64,000 nucleotides of DNA from Welwitschia mirabilis (GCA_051453625.1 JBOZIK010000001.1:292162147-292226146); one strand, 5' to 3'; positions 1 through 11,639 are shown, counted from the stretch's first letter. Numbers and translations: made by a program. Notes: a model not told the origin generated them from the sequence alone.

Positions 1-345
1 TTTGAATTTTATGTTTTCTAGTAGTAATTAAATCTCTAAGTGTAATGTTTGCATTCGAAGAAGAAGTTCCTAGTGCAATTGAAGAATTAAAGGAATCTAC
101 TTGTTTCTACTTTTGTAACGATTTTGACATATTTTACATTCTCGAAGGAATAATACAATCGCTTTCTACACTATGCTTTTTATTTACAAATTCAGATTCT
201 GAAATAAGAAATACTAAAAAATCTTCTTCTTTGATTCTAGGAATTTGCATACCTGGGGTGTGCATACCTAGATTTAACTTGAAGTCAATTAATTCTTCCT
301 TGATATCTTATTTAATCAGGTTTCATTCTCTCTGATATTTTGTCT
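1..345 (-). pseudogene. Family D gypsy gag, N-terminal remnant (runs off the left edge)
   Basis: Read on the minus strand, this stretch matches the start of the gag-like coding region at 62760-62960 at the other end of the window. The best shared piece reads ITLRDLITTRKHKIQ here and VTLTDLIVNKKHEIQ there. Gag of Athila-like Ty3/gypsy elements forms the particle that packages the RNA. Only the first part is inside the window and stops break it, so it is a pseudogene. Upstream on the minus strand lie a leader, a primer-binding site and an LTR in the expected order. The open plus-strand frame over the same bases is a shadow. I am sure of the homology between the two copies, less sure of the exact start codon. 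Confidence 0.65.
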
Positions 346-1026
346 TCTTACCAGTATTAATCATGTCCCTACATATTTTAGCAACTAACAGAACACAGTA
401 ATCAAAAATAATAAACTGTCATCTGGCTTATCGTGGAGATGACAGACAAGATGATGATCATAGAGAGGGAAAAAAATAGAAATTACAGGAATTAGATAAG
501 ATAGCATACTATCATCCTAATGCATCATTCGGACGATAGATGAAATGACAAGGAATCTTAGAAAAAGAAAATTTTAAGAGTAAAACTTACGTATAAAAAA
601 CAAACTGTCATTCACCAATGTCATGGAGAAGACCGAAGGGACGATGCAATTCACAGAAACAAACTTAAAATAAATGCAAAAAAAACACATACACTAAAAC
701 AAATAAATGCGGTAAAAGACTGTCATCCTTATAGGTCGGGTAGATGACAGAGTAGACAACAAAAGGAAAAACAATAGAAAATATAGAATTTAAATTGTAG
801 CAAAATAAAACCTACCTTAAACTAAGCTAGGAAAAATACAGTACTAAATTGAAATAAATAACCTGAATAGTAGTTTCAAGGTACTTACCTCTGATGACAA
901 TCTTCTTAGCTCCTTACAGCTTTTCCAGCAATGCCGTCAAAATGTTCTGTGTGAATTCTTGTAATCTAGAAGTCCTTAAGATAAACCTATAATTTACATA
1001 AATCGCAGAAATGGTACTCTAGTATA
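346..1026 (-). other. Family D untranslated leader with TCATC/GATGA palindromic motifs
   Basis: This lies between the primer-binding site and gag. On the minus strand it is T-rich and carries repeated blocks in which TCATC or TCGTC pairs with GATGA or GACGA, followed by GACAGT and a T run (near 410-470, 505-550, 600-650 and 717-755). The leader of the right-hand copy has similar blocks at 62345-62600. A consensus-like splice donor is present at 891-900. No coding sequence is seen. Confidence 0.6.
891..900 (-). promoter_or_regulatory. Candidate 5' splice site in the family D leader
   Basis: On the minus strand the sequence is AG followed by GTAAGTAC, a near-perfect plant splice donor. The following several hundred bases are T-rich, as plant introns are, and gag begins after them. 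A matching acceptor is not clear, and the right-hand copy does not obviously keep the donor, so this is an inference from one copy. Confidence 0.35.
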
Positions 1027-1042
1027 GACGGGAGTTCACCCA
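1027..1042 (-). promoter_or_regulatory. Primer-binding site of left family D element
   Basis: Two bases inside the LTR end, the minus strand reads TGGGTGAACTCCCGTC. The right-hand copy has TGGGTCAACTCCCATC in the same place (61061-61076). The TGG start and position fit a tRNA primer site, but the sequence does not fit the initiator-Met type (TGGTATCAGAGC) or the TGGCGCC type common in Athila-like elements. Confidence 0.6.
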
Positions 1043-1044
1043 AA

Positions 1045-2259
1045 TGTCGTAATCCAATGAAGGCCTAGCCTTGGAGTTAGAGAAATGCTATCTAGTATAA
1101 GATTCTATTGTTCTTTTGTTTTTATAGAAAACTAAATGATACTAATGTAAGTAATGAAATGCTATGGAAATGAAAATGGAAATACGATGAAAGTGTATTT
1201 TATGTAGACTTGTAGCCTTCCTATTACAAGACTACTTCTCTATGACTTATATTAAAATAGAAAGAGCATTCACTATTTTCTACTTAATATAGATTATGAG
1301 ATCTACTTAAAATACTACTTGAATGCAATATGAAGAATAAACAATAATGCAATCTATTCTAAGATGAGATCAACCTTAATGAAGGTTGTCCTTAATATCT
1401 AAGTAAATCTAAGAGAGCTAACTAAGATCAACTTGAATAATAAGGGAAATACACCACAATGAGAAGAACAAAATTTGTATTAATTGATTATAATCATCCA
1501 CTTACAAGACTAGAATAACAACACCTCAATGAAGGGATACAGCCTAACACCAAGGAGACTCCTTTCTGTAGTATGGGATGGACCTCTCGCCTTTAAGATT
1601 TTGTCATAAGTATGAAGATCAAAAGATGGAAAAAGGAAATGAAATGGGAGAGGGATATTTATAGACCTTTGAAAGAAGAAATGGATGGCCAAACCCTCAA
1701 GGCAGGAGAAGAAACCCTAATAACTGACGTGATCCATTGGCACACGTTACAAAGCAGAAAATAGTTATCGTCCTGTATGTCGTCCACATGATATGAAGGA
1801 TGACATTGCCTCAGAAACTTGGATTATGTGCACTGTGCCTTGGTTTATGTGCCATGCGCTTACCGTTAGTCCTAGAATATCATCTTCATTATCATTCGAA
1901 TGATGATACAGACGATACCTTCTTGATGTGTGTGCCAAGTCCTGTAGTTGGCACCATAGGTTTCTATCCATGTCAGCAATCCTGTCGTCTTGAGTGTCAT
2001 CCACACGACAAAGGGGACGATGGTCTTCTTTTCTTCTTTCTTTTCAAGGTAAATCAGTATTTGCATTATTCCATTCTTTTCTTATCCTACAATATCAAAA
2101 TAAGCTCGAGAAACTACCAAAGATGCTTTATATCACCTATTTTTCTGATCATCCTATCACTCCTTCATAATCATCAGTATTACATCCAAAACTTGAATAA
2201 ATGCCCTGTAGAATTACTTAAAACACATCAAAAAATTCTCACAAATTGTCATTGCAACA
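1045..2259 (-). repeat. Family D LTR (about 1.2 kb)
   Basis: On the minus strand this begins TGTTGCAATGACAATTTGTG and ends TTACGACA. It aligns along its length with 60074-61058, which begins TGTTGCACTG and ends TTATGACA; the best-conserved part is around 1440-1600 here and 60650-60800 there. It has a TATA box, and its U3 part (about 1740-2020) is full of TCGTC/GACGA-type palindromes. It is followed by a primer site and gag on the left and preceded by a polypurine tract on the right, so it appears to serve as both a 5' and a 3' LTR. Confidence 0.8.
1656..1664 (-). promoter_or_regulatory. TATA box of left family D LTR
   Basis: The minus strand reads CTATAAATA inside the LTR, about 600 bases from its 5' end and followed by a CT-rich stretch, as expected at the U3/R boundary. 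The matching place in the right-hand copy has decayed. Confidence 0.6.
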
Positions 2260-2752
2260 TAGCCCCCTACTTAGCCTTGTTAGTCCCTGACAAAGTAAGT
2301 GATCACTAGATTGCGAGGCAATTTAAAAGTACTACACACCAATTGTAATTGCGTCTATCAAAATGATATCATCAATTAGGCAACTACAAATTCAAAAAAA
2401 AATTTAAAGCCCCCTACTTAAACATGTCATTATAGGATGAATGCAATACAAATAAAATTCATAAAGTGCATAATAAAGAATAATAATAAAGGACTATCGT
2501 GACAGCTTAAGAAGTTTTTATATTACACAACTCTTAATAGTATCATTTGATGAGGCAAGGAATAATAGAAAATATATCATAATTCTAATGATCAGAAAAA
2601 AAAATATGTGCACATGCTGCTGGTCCTGTATGTCAAAAGTGCATGAATGCTCAAAAAATTTTATCCAGAACAACTTTGGTAGATTAAATCATTAATAGTT
2701 CAACACCCAGAAAGGTGTCCTACCCCCCCACAGGAGAAGTGAGTCATTTCGG
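2260..2752 (-). other. 3' internal end of an upstream family D element, with two polypurine tracts
   Basis: On the minus strand TAAGTAGGGGGCT occurs twice, at 2261-2273 directly before the LTR and at 2408-2420. A polypurine tract next to the LTR start is what lies upstream of a 3' LTR, so this should be the tail of an element whose body lies to the right, hidden by the gap at 2753. No coding sequence is recognised. Confidence 0.5.
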
Positions 2753-2852
2753 NNNNNNNNNNNNNNNNNNNNNNNNNNNNNNNNNNNNNNNNNNNNNNNN
2801 NNNNNNNNNNNNNNNNNNNNNNNNNNNNNNNNNNNNNNNNNNNNNNNNNNNN
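2753..2852. other. Assembly gap (100 N)
   Basis: A run of exactly 100 N, probably a gap of unknown length. It separates family D 3' internal sequence from a further family D LTR end, so a large part of an element may be missing here. Confidence 0.9.
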
Positions 2853-2941
2853 AATCACTAGTATTGCATCAAAACCTAAATAAATGCCCTGCAGAATTAC
2901 TAAAAATACATCATCAAATTCCTACATTTGGCATCGCAACA
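2853..2941 (-). repeat. Second family D LTR start (partial)
   Basis: About 90 bases closely match 2169-2259, including the LTR start, which reads TGTTGCGATGCC on the minus strand. The LTR is cut by the gap on its left. No polypurine tract follows on the right, so 2942 may be outside sequence. Confidence 0.7.
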
Positions 2942-5900
2942 ATCATTGATGGATAAGAACAAGAACCAGAGATAATTAGTTGCATTTGCATCTACTGAGT
3001 TAGTGGTTGAAACTTTTGCTACTCATTAGATAATCTAGAGTCTTATCTACCAATCTTCATAAGCATTCCTCTTGTAATATCATTTAAACTACCTCTAATT
3101 GAAAGCCACCCAAGAGATACATGATATTGCAACACTCATTGCATGTCCATGATCAAGTAACAAAGGTAAATACTTGAATAAAGCTATTTTTTAGTAATGA
3201 TTCAAATAAATTCACATGCGTACCTACCCAAATCAATAAAAAAATTTTATGAATAAAACTAAAATATTACATTAAATAAGATGTTCTTGACTCTAAAGAT
3301 CACCTTGTTGTTTTGCTAAAGTCGGTGCATGAGAATTACAATTTGTATTTAAAATACCTCTAGTTTTGATAGAATGTGGATTGATATTTAGAATATGAGG
3401 ACTAATGTCCAATAATTACATTCTATTATTATTAATTCTTTCTATAAAACCAAGAAAGGAATTTTTCATTATGAAGTTGATATTACTTGGTATGCCATTA
3501 GTCTGTCTACTCATATGGTTGTAAAGATGACCATTTTGCTTAATAGAAAATTATTGCAGTTAAGTCCTTATTATGTATTCAATGCTAGGATAATATAATC
3601 TTTAACCTATTGATCCATTCATAGTGACCATCTAGGTGGTACTATCGAAGACATTAAATATGATGTTGCTATCTAGATTTTGCAACTGAAACATGCTATT
3701 TGCATGACCAGGCAATAAGGAAAAATTTTCAATCACATGGGAAATAACATTACTTCCTATCTCTAGAACAAGATAATTTATATTGGAATTACTACTTGCT
3801 ACATATGAGCTATGCCAAATTGATTTGCCACATTTTCAAACACAAATGTTCCAGTTGTACTAATTTGATTAGGAAATGAAGGATGTGTAACAAAAAAAAT
3901 TCCTTAATGGCATATCATTTTGATTAATACTAGATCTAGTATTTCCATTCCCACTGTTTTGTATACATGGGGTAGGTATCATTTTCCCCAATATGTCTAC
4001 CAAAAAAGCATAATAAAGGAAGAAATCTTAGTAATTTGTCTAGTAGAACGGATATGTCTTTTAATAGAATTAGAGTTTCTATTATCCACATCAATTTACA
4101 ACTTTATTACTATAGTTAATTAATATTAAAATTTTAACAAAATGTATATCTCTCATTTGCAAAATAATATGGTAATTATAATTATCAAAAAATGTCTCTA
4201 ATTTTATTGAAAATGCAATTAAACTCATTAAGAAAAATCCTAGATAAATGAATTTAGCATAGCCAAAAAAATAAGTTATGCCTCAAAAATGAAATAAAGA
4301 TCTAAATTTAATAAAGTTTTAGGCATTAGAGAGAAATGCTTCAATACTCCATGAATTAGAAAGAATATTTTGCAAAAGTGCATTTTCTAATTTGTAAATA
4401 AAACATTATGTCCTACTTTAATAATAAAAATACAAAAGAAATAAGTACTTTATTTTTATTTTTCATATTAGTCTGCTTTTTTTTTTTTTTTGTTAGGCCA
4501 AGAGAGATTAAAGGTTGTGCCTTATCCACTTCAAAAACTTGCTAAGCATTACATGAAATTTGAATTACTACAATTACAATGAAAAATATAAAAAATTTTA
4601 AGATAAAAAGATCTTTAAGTGTCTAAAGATCAAAACTTATGAGAAAAATAATTGAAATATGGACTTTTTGAGATAAAGAAAAGGCCTTTTTTTTTGCTGC
4701 TTCATGACATTTTACTAAATTTACATGTCCAAAGTATGTTATAAGATCTCTTTCTTTTTATTAAAAATGTAAACATTTTTGCATCTGATGGCTTAGTGTG
4801 GTTTATTATCATTTTCTGGCATGATATCATTACTTGACTAAGAAAAAATCTGCTCTGATTTTCTTTTCTAAAAAGCAAAATTAAGGATTAGTACTCCAAA
4901 ACAAGTAGTGAATAATCTTTATTCATAATAAAATTATAAAAAGTATATAAATCTATTAAGATGTTAATTATGAAAATGGTGCTGATGTTAATAAAATATG
5001 AAATACAAAATTTTAAAAAAAAAGATTGATTCCAAAGGAAATAATAAAGCACAATGACTTTCAAAACCTTAATTTGTTACCCTAAAATATTAATAAATAA
5101 TTCTAATCTATAAAGATGTTTAAATTCATTTTGAATGAAATAAGTTTTAAAAATAATTCTTACATACAACATCCAAGTGATGCATTCAAATTTTTAGGTT
5201 TTCTATGTTGGCTTTCCATCTCTGATTCAAGAGGAAAATATTAAGAAAAAAGGGACTTTAAGAGAGGCTAAAAAGATGTTAAAAAAATGTTAAACACTAC
5301 TAAATATTTTCTTAAGATAAGAAGAAAATGTAGAGGTGGGGCTGTAGTAGTAGGGATAGTGACTTTATCTTTAACTCAAATGGCCTCTTGACTAGGAGAA
5401 GATTCTGTTATTTCTTCTACCTACATGACAAAAAATGAATTCTCCAAAAAAAAAAAAAAACACTAAGAGAAATCTTTCATGCATGTTTCTCAAATCTCTT
5501 ATTAAATGTCATCTCTCTTATTAAATATCATCTCTCTAGAAAATGTACAAACTAGATTGCTTCAACCATTCAAAATTACTGAAGATTCAAAACAAGTTTG
5601 TGATAACCAACAACTAATACAAAACTTTACAAATAAGATCCATCACAGTAGTTCATTATTTCTCTAAATAATGAATAATGACTCTTATAAAATTAAAACA
5701 AAAGTATTAAAGATTTAATAAAGAACCATAAAATCACTTACAGATTGCAAAAATTAGAAAATTTTGAAATATCATTTTTCTTTGAGTTTTGAAAAATACA
5801 AAAATAATAATAGGAAAATGTAAAATCATCTAAAGTTTAAAGGAAGAGCAATGCTAAAGATCCTAATCAGAGAATGATTATGTCTATTTCATTAAATATT

Positions 5901-6303
5901 TACATACAAATGGTAATCATGAGATAAAGAAAGTTGTAAGTCACAAAAGAACTATGCACAAAGAGGGCATAGAATCATTTAGTTGCATTGCATAAGGCCT
6001 AACAAGTGAATAATATTTTAAAATCATGTTGAAAAATTTGGACATTTATAATGATAAATGCCCTAAAAAATTTATGGTATTTATTTTATTAAACTAAAAA
6101 CTCAAATTATTTAAGGTAATATTATGGCATTCTTTCCATAAATGCTTGAAAAAAGGGCTTTTAATGCATTTGTTTAAAAAAAAAACCTTAGAAATATTTA
6201 TATTAGGTTTAGTGAAGGCACTTATTAAAATAAATGCCTTAAAAAGATTCATATTCAAGGTTTTAATTAAAATAAATACCTTAAAAGCCTATATTTTTGG
6301 TAG
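2942..6303. other. AT-rich sequence without a recognisable gene
   Basis: I see no convincing coding region. Around 3300-3700 one minus-strand frame is fairly open and Asn-rich, which could be a gag remnant, but no domain is recognisable. Homopolymer runs occur at 4478-4491 (T) and 5446-5460 (A). At about 6050-6300 a loose tandem motif resembling AAATAAATGCCTTAAAA is repeated several times. Confidence 0.5.
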
Positions 6304-7352
6304 TGATATCTAGCTTGGCTTGTCCAAAAAACCACCTTCACTCCAATGATTTTTTATAATTTCTAAAACATAATCTCAAATCATCAAGTCATGATAACTT
6401 GAGGAGTGATGAAATAATCTCATTTACCACATAAGTATTGGTGAATTCAATAGTTACTTTAGTCCTTCATAGCCCTTCATAAACATAGAAAGTAAGAACA
6501 ACTATACTTAAGATATATTATATGACAATGACTATAATCAATAAGTTAATTTTCAAGAATTCACTTAGTATTAAAATATCTTAATAATGTAGTCTTAGCT
6601 AAGGATTAAAAGTACCAGTTACATATACTAGAAATAGAAGAATAAATAACACTTGAAATTGAAGAATAAACAACCACTTTTTATATTAGGACAAGGAATA
6701 TTCTCACCTAAGGATTAAAATTGTGAGTGATGTGTACTAGAAATCAAAGAATGAATAACTATGCTTGAATTAAATTATAAAATTTCATTATATGAAAGGA
6801 GGAAGATGGAGCTGATATATAGTCCTTAAACTAGCCTTAGAATAAGTCTTTTCCTAAGGGAGGTACTTAGAAAGCCATGTCAAACTAACACTCTAAGTAT
6901 TCCACTATGTTCACCCCATTAAAAACTGCTTTTTAATGATTTATCAAGGGCATTGTATAGATGAAGGAAGGATCAGAAACCTTTATCTTGTAGTGATTGG
7001 TGAGAGTTACAAAAGAGGGATTACACCTTTGGGTGATTACATTAGGGGAGGTTATAAATTTTGTCATGTAGCTTTAAGGATAATTCTTTATTTTATTATG
7101 AATAATGGTGATGACATGGTCTTTATATGATGATGTTGTTTCCATCAAATTCTATCACCATGTGTTTTACATATTATCATACTCATTACTACCACATATC
7201 CCTATCACATGTTATTTCTTGCCTCCACCAAAATTAATGATTATTTTGTATTTAATTTTTGAGTAAGCCTAGAAGTGAATGTGATGCCTTTTCTATAACA
7301 ATATCAGAATATAGATTTAAAGTCTTCTTTAAAGAAATGATAGTTTCGATAA
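6304..7352 (-). repeat. Family H LTR, first copy (right end lost in gap)
   Basis: This matches 25080-25385 joined to 38642 onward, which is the other H LTR. Shared landmarks are CTTGGCTTGTCC near the left end, CTAAGGATTAAAA twice, the block with CTAGCCTTAGAATAAGT, and TCATGTAGC before GATGATG. The left end has the TG expected of an LTR terminus. By comparison with 17328-17767, about 280 bases of its right end are missing and would lie in the gap. Confidence 0.75.
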
Positions 7353-7452
7353 NNNNNNNNNNNNNNNNNNNNNNNNNNNNNNNNNNNNNNNNNNNNNNNN
7401 NNNNNNNNNNNNNNNNNNNNNNNNNNNNNNNNNNNNNNNNNNNNNNNNNNNN
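7353..7452. other. Assembly gap (100 N) between two family H LTR copies
   Basis: The flanks are two copies of the same LTR. The right end of the first and the left end of the second are both missing, so the true gap must be longer than 100 bases, at least about 0.6 kb, and could hold a whole element. Confidence 0.85.
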
Positions 7453-7978
7453 TAAAAGGAACATGTTATTGTGTAATAAAAACCAAAGAACAAACAACTA
7501 CTTTAATAGTCACACAAGAAATAATCTCATCTAAGGATTAAAAATATCATGGTAATGTACACTAGAAATTAAAGAATAAACAACTTATTCTTTGTATAAA
7601 ATCAAAAAATACATTACATCAAGAGAAGAATATGAAGCTAAAATAAACTAATTAATCTAGCCTTAGAATAAGTCTGCTCCTAATGAAAGTGCTTAGAAAT
7701 CCATGACGTCCTAATGCTTCAATTATTTTCACCATTTTTGTCAATTAAAGATCCTTTATAATGAGGACTTAAGGCCCTTTTTATAAATGAGAAAAGGCTT
7801 AGAAATGTTTGTCTTATATTGATGTTAGCTATTACATGAGAGGGAGTACACTTTTTGATAGTTACATTAGGAGGATGTTACAAATTTTATCATGTAGCCT
7901 TAATATAATTTCTTATCTTCTTATGAAAAAGAGGTGATGACAATGCTCTTTTAATGATGATTATATTGTTACTAAATT
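7453..7978 (-). repeat. Family H LTR, second copy, left part
   Basis: This continues the H LTR (compare 38660-39170) and is interrupted at 7979 by the chromovirus. It resumes at 17328. AAATT at 7974-7978 and the decayed GGATT at 17328-17332 are the probable target-site duplication; the uninterrupted sequence CAAATTCTATCACC is visible in the first copy near 7147. Confidence 0.8.
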
Positions 7979-8392
7979 TGTAATGTTTCATTTTACTGAT
8001 TTTGTATTATTTTGCATTAAAAAAACATATAAAACAACATGTTAGGATTAATAAGAATATCAAGGAACAATTTGGCAGAAGTAAACTTTAATACTAGAAA
8101 TAGTAGATTACATTCTTTATCATTTATCCAATAACCCTGGACTAGTGATCAAAGGTAAAGACATAGACTATGACCTAAATCACCTTATTGAGACCCTTAG
8201 AAATTAGCCAATGTTGTCATTGGTTACATCCACCCAATCTATCCACCCTCACCTAATACCATAGACTTTTATAGCATAAATGAAAGAACATAGTTTTACA
8301 TCTTTAGGTTACACCCATTTATAACTTACTAATTATGCTTATTTAGCATCTTAACATACTTATTTTATAATTAGTGAATTTGGAACATTACA
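7979..8392 (-). repeat. 3' LTR of chromovirus
   Basis: It matches 16916-17327 over its whole length, with many single-base differences, so the insertion is old. On the minus strand it is preceded by a purine-rich tract (8393-8405, AAGGAAAAGGGAA), as a 3' LTR should be. Confidence 0.85.
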
Positions 8393-8559
8393 TTCCCTTT
8401 TCCTTAAGTATCATGCTTGTCCTCATGCATGATTTCACCTCTTATTATGTTGTTCATGAAGCCATATTTGTCTAGATTATTTTTTGTATTATCTACAAAC
8501 ATAAGGAGAGGATAAAGATTTCTCATTGAGAGATACATTAATAATGGAAAAATAGCATA

Positions 8560-8712
8560 TCATATTTTATTAAAACGTTTGAAAAAATATCCTACATGTA
8601 CTCCTTATTTTTCCAAGCTTATTGGTTATAATAGGTCTATTGAATGAGTACTTCATTTACATTTTTATTTTTTAATTTCTTAGTGCTAATATCTAGGAAA
8701 TTTTCAAGTTTA
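8560..8712 (-). pseudogene. Integrase C-terminal chromodomain remnant
   Basis: One minus-strand frame reads LENFLDI, then KNKNVNEVLIQ, a stop, and AWKNKEYM. This follows the pattern of the chromodomain at the end of plant chromovirus integrases, which helps target insertion to particular chromatin; the conserved Trp of VQWK-type motifs is now a stop. It lies between the integrase core and the polypurine tract, where the domain belongs. The short match limits certainty. Confidence 0.5.
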
Positions 8713-9079
8713 ACAGTAAAGGTCAGGCTAGGTTTAAGCATAATATGTTGTCAATTCAATGTGTAGTCTTGATTCTTATCTTTACGATATAGTTCATCAT
8801 GCTCACATAGAAAAAAATGTATTCGAGACATCTGCAAAGGAAGTTCTAGTTTATAGGTTTAATTCCTTATTCTTAAATGATCTTGAATGGATCACAATAC
8901 TAAAGGGCTAACTTATTATACTTTTCTATTTTCAAAGAGTTGCTTTCTAGCTTGTTCTTTAGTAATAGTTATTCATTAATTTGGAATATGTGGATTTGAT
9001 TTTTCTATACATAGTATTTCTTATACAGGTCTTATGTGGCTTATAGTTGTTTTTTCATTTTGATTGTTATGTCTTCCAT

Positions 9080-9690
9080 AATTTTTAATTCATAGGATGT
9101 AGCATTTTTTTATCTCTATGAAGGATATGATCATATGGCATGGATGGAGTAGTTCCTATCATATATTTCTTCAAATGGCAAAAATCAAATAGAGATCTAA
9201 AATGTTAATTATAAGAAAACTCATTCAAGTGTATGTATTTCTTCCACTATGTGGGATTTTCAACCACATAAGATCATAGACTATCTTCTAGTATGCAATT
9301 TACTCTTTTGTTCTATCCATCTATTTTTGGACGATATGCAATACTAAAACTAAAGTTTAATACCTAAGTGATATAAGAAACTTTTCCAAAACTTACATAG
9401 AAATTTTGAGTCTCAATCAGATACTATTACTTGAGATGCACCATGTAAATTAAAAATGTCTTACACAAATTGTAGATCTAGTTATTCAGATGTGTTAAAG
9501 CTTTGTACTGTAATGAAATGGACCATCTTGATTAACCTGTCTATATAAACAAAAATTACATTATGCTATCTATTAGTAAGAAATACTCTAGTGATGAAAT
9601 CCATGGAGATTTCATCCCATTTCCACTGTGATACTCTTAAATATTTTAGAAGCCCTATGGGTCTCTCTTGATTAATCTTCAATTACTGGC
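9080..9690 (-). pseudogene. Chromovirus integrase core
   Basis: Minus-strand reading gives [15 protein letters not shown], then FVYIDRLIKMVHFI, then LHGASQVIVSD and SKFLCKFWKS. These are the successive hallmarks of gypsy integrase cores: the first catalytic Asp in MDFI, the DRL.K..HFI block, and the second catalytic Asp in VSDRD (Arg is a stop here). The enzyme inserts element cDNA into the chromosome. Several stops make it inactive. The RNase H and zinc-binding parts should lie at about 9700-10690, where I see only weak remnants. Confidence 0.85.
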
Positions 9691-10689
9691 ATATATGGTA
9701 ATTGCAAAGGTATTTCTTTAAGTCTACCTTTATTTTGGGCTAAAATTAATGATTTCATAGTTAGTGATAATTCCTCCTAATAAATTTGGGATGCCCTGCA
9801 TATGGACTTCATGCTATTCCAACATAAAATTCCTTCTCCATGAGTCTTATGGAATGCAAAGTTATCATTCTTTTGAGAGATATGCATTATATAAAAGCAT
9901 GCAAGCATTTACTTCTTTTTCTTATTAAATTCATTATTGTATGTCTCTAAAGTATGGATCATTGGCTACCATTGTTTTAATAAAATTTGATATATCTGAT
10001 GTAACAGTGGTTGCTAGCATGCACCACATTCTATTCAGGGTGTTTACAACTTTGTTCTCATTCCCTATGGCATATTATAGTTTAAAGTTATATTCTATCT
10101 AATCTCCTCTCTTGCATACTCAGAAGAGGTTGTTTCCAAAAATATTCTAAGCTTTTATTATCTATTTTGAGTAAGAATTTACCTTCCAATAGGTAATGTA
10201 TTCAAATTTTAGAGCATGCACTATGGTTATCAGTTTAAGATCATGAATGAAATAGTTATTCTCATGTTGGTTTAACTTTTGTGATTTATAAGTAATTACC
10301 TGATCATCTTGGCTGAGTATGACTCCAACACCTCAAGTGAAAGTGTCAATGGCAATTGCAAATGATTTGTTCATGTTTGTAATTTTGAGAATAAGTATTA
10401 TTGTAACTAGTAGCTTCAGTCTAAGAACTTATTTCTCGGATTTGTCATTAAAGTTAAATGTGGATATTGATTTGGTTAAATATGTCAGTAATGCTGCAAG
10501 TTGAGAGAATCATGAAACAAATTTCTAATAGAAGTCAACTGTTCCTAAGAAACTTTAAACTTGCATAACGTCATTTAGTTTTAGCCATTTCATTATGGCT
10601 TGTATTTTGGTTGGATTGGTTGTGATTACTTTACTAGAAATAACATATCCTATGTAGCTAATTTCTATCTTAAAAGAGTTACATTTACT

Positions 10690-11130
10690 TAATTTGGCCT
10701 TAAACTTATGCCTAATCAGGACCTGTAAAACTTAAGTGTGCAACATGATCATCTTTACTTTTGGAATATATCAGAATATCATATAAAAATACAACTATAA
10801 ATTTATCTAAATAAGGTTAAAAAATATCATTCATCAAACTCATAAAAGTAGATAGAGCATTTATCAACTCGAAGGAAACTACTCTAAACTCATAATATCC
10901 ATATCTTATTCTAAAGATGATTTTGTAGATATCTTCATCATTGATGTGAATTTGATGGTATCTATACTTTAAGTCAATCTTTAATAAGAATTTGGCTCCT
11001 TTAACTTGATCTAATAAGTCATCAATTCTTGGTAGAGGATATCTATTTTTTATGATTACCTTGTTTAGTTATTTGTAGTCAATGCAAAGTTGCAAGGTAC
11101 CATTCTTTTTCTTTATGAAAAGTACTAGGG
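10690..11130 (-). pseudogene. Chromovirus reverse transcriptase
   Basis: A long minus-strand frame with few stops reads in order [66 protein letters not shown] and FLYDILIYSKS. These are the classic gypsy RT blocks. The first catalytic Asp is kept (KIDL), but the usual DD of FIDDIL reads YD, so the enzyme would be dead. This is the best-preserved protein of the element. Confidence 0.9.
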
Positions 11131-11639
11131 ATTTTCAACATAATACACTAGGATGAATTTTTCCTTTTAAAAATAGTTTTTTGATTTATAGTTTTATTTC
11201 TCTTAATTTTATAATCAAGAATTAGTAGGATGCTCAGGCTATTAGTTATGCTTCAAGAATTAAGTTAAGTGTGTATTATACTTTCCTCTTGGATGATAGT
11301 ATCTTTGAATCTTTAAATACATTGGAAAATTCTTATACTTCATATGGTAGTATGGGATCCTCTTTATGATTTTCTATTTACACCAGGATAATGAAGACTT
11401 TTTTTTACCATAGCTTTTGAGTTTTGTTTAGATAAGGTCAAGGATATCTTCTTATTCCTTTTCTTCCTCTTTAAGATTTATTCTCTAAATGAAGTTAATA
11501 GTAGTAGGGTGCATTGGTGAAAGTTAAGTTGAACATTATATCTGATTAAGAAGGAAATCCCCAAAATAGCATAATACTCTCTAATTTAAAATACATATAA
11601 CTTATTCCTAAAATGTCAGTCATGAATGATGTAATTTAT

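Noticed and set aside
45-335. 96-codon plus-strand open frame
   Set aside because: Shadow of the minus-strand family D gag, whose reading matches the right-hand copy.
1800-2309. 169-codon plus-strand open frame
   Set aside because: It lies in the U3 of the family D LTR, whose transcription runs on the minus strand; the right-hand copy does not conserve the frame. Chance opening in palindrome-rich sequence.
2942-6303. Search for tRNA, rRNA or host exons
   Set aside because: No cloverleaf, no conserved coding block and no splice-bounded frame was found here or elsewhere in the window.
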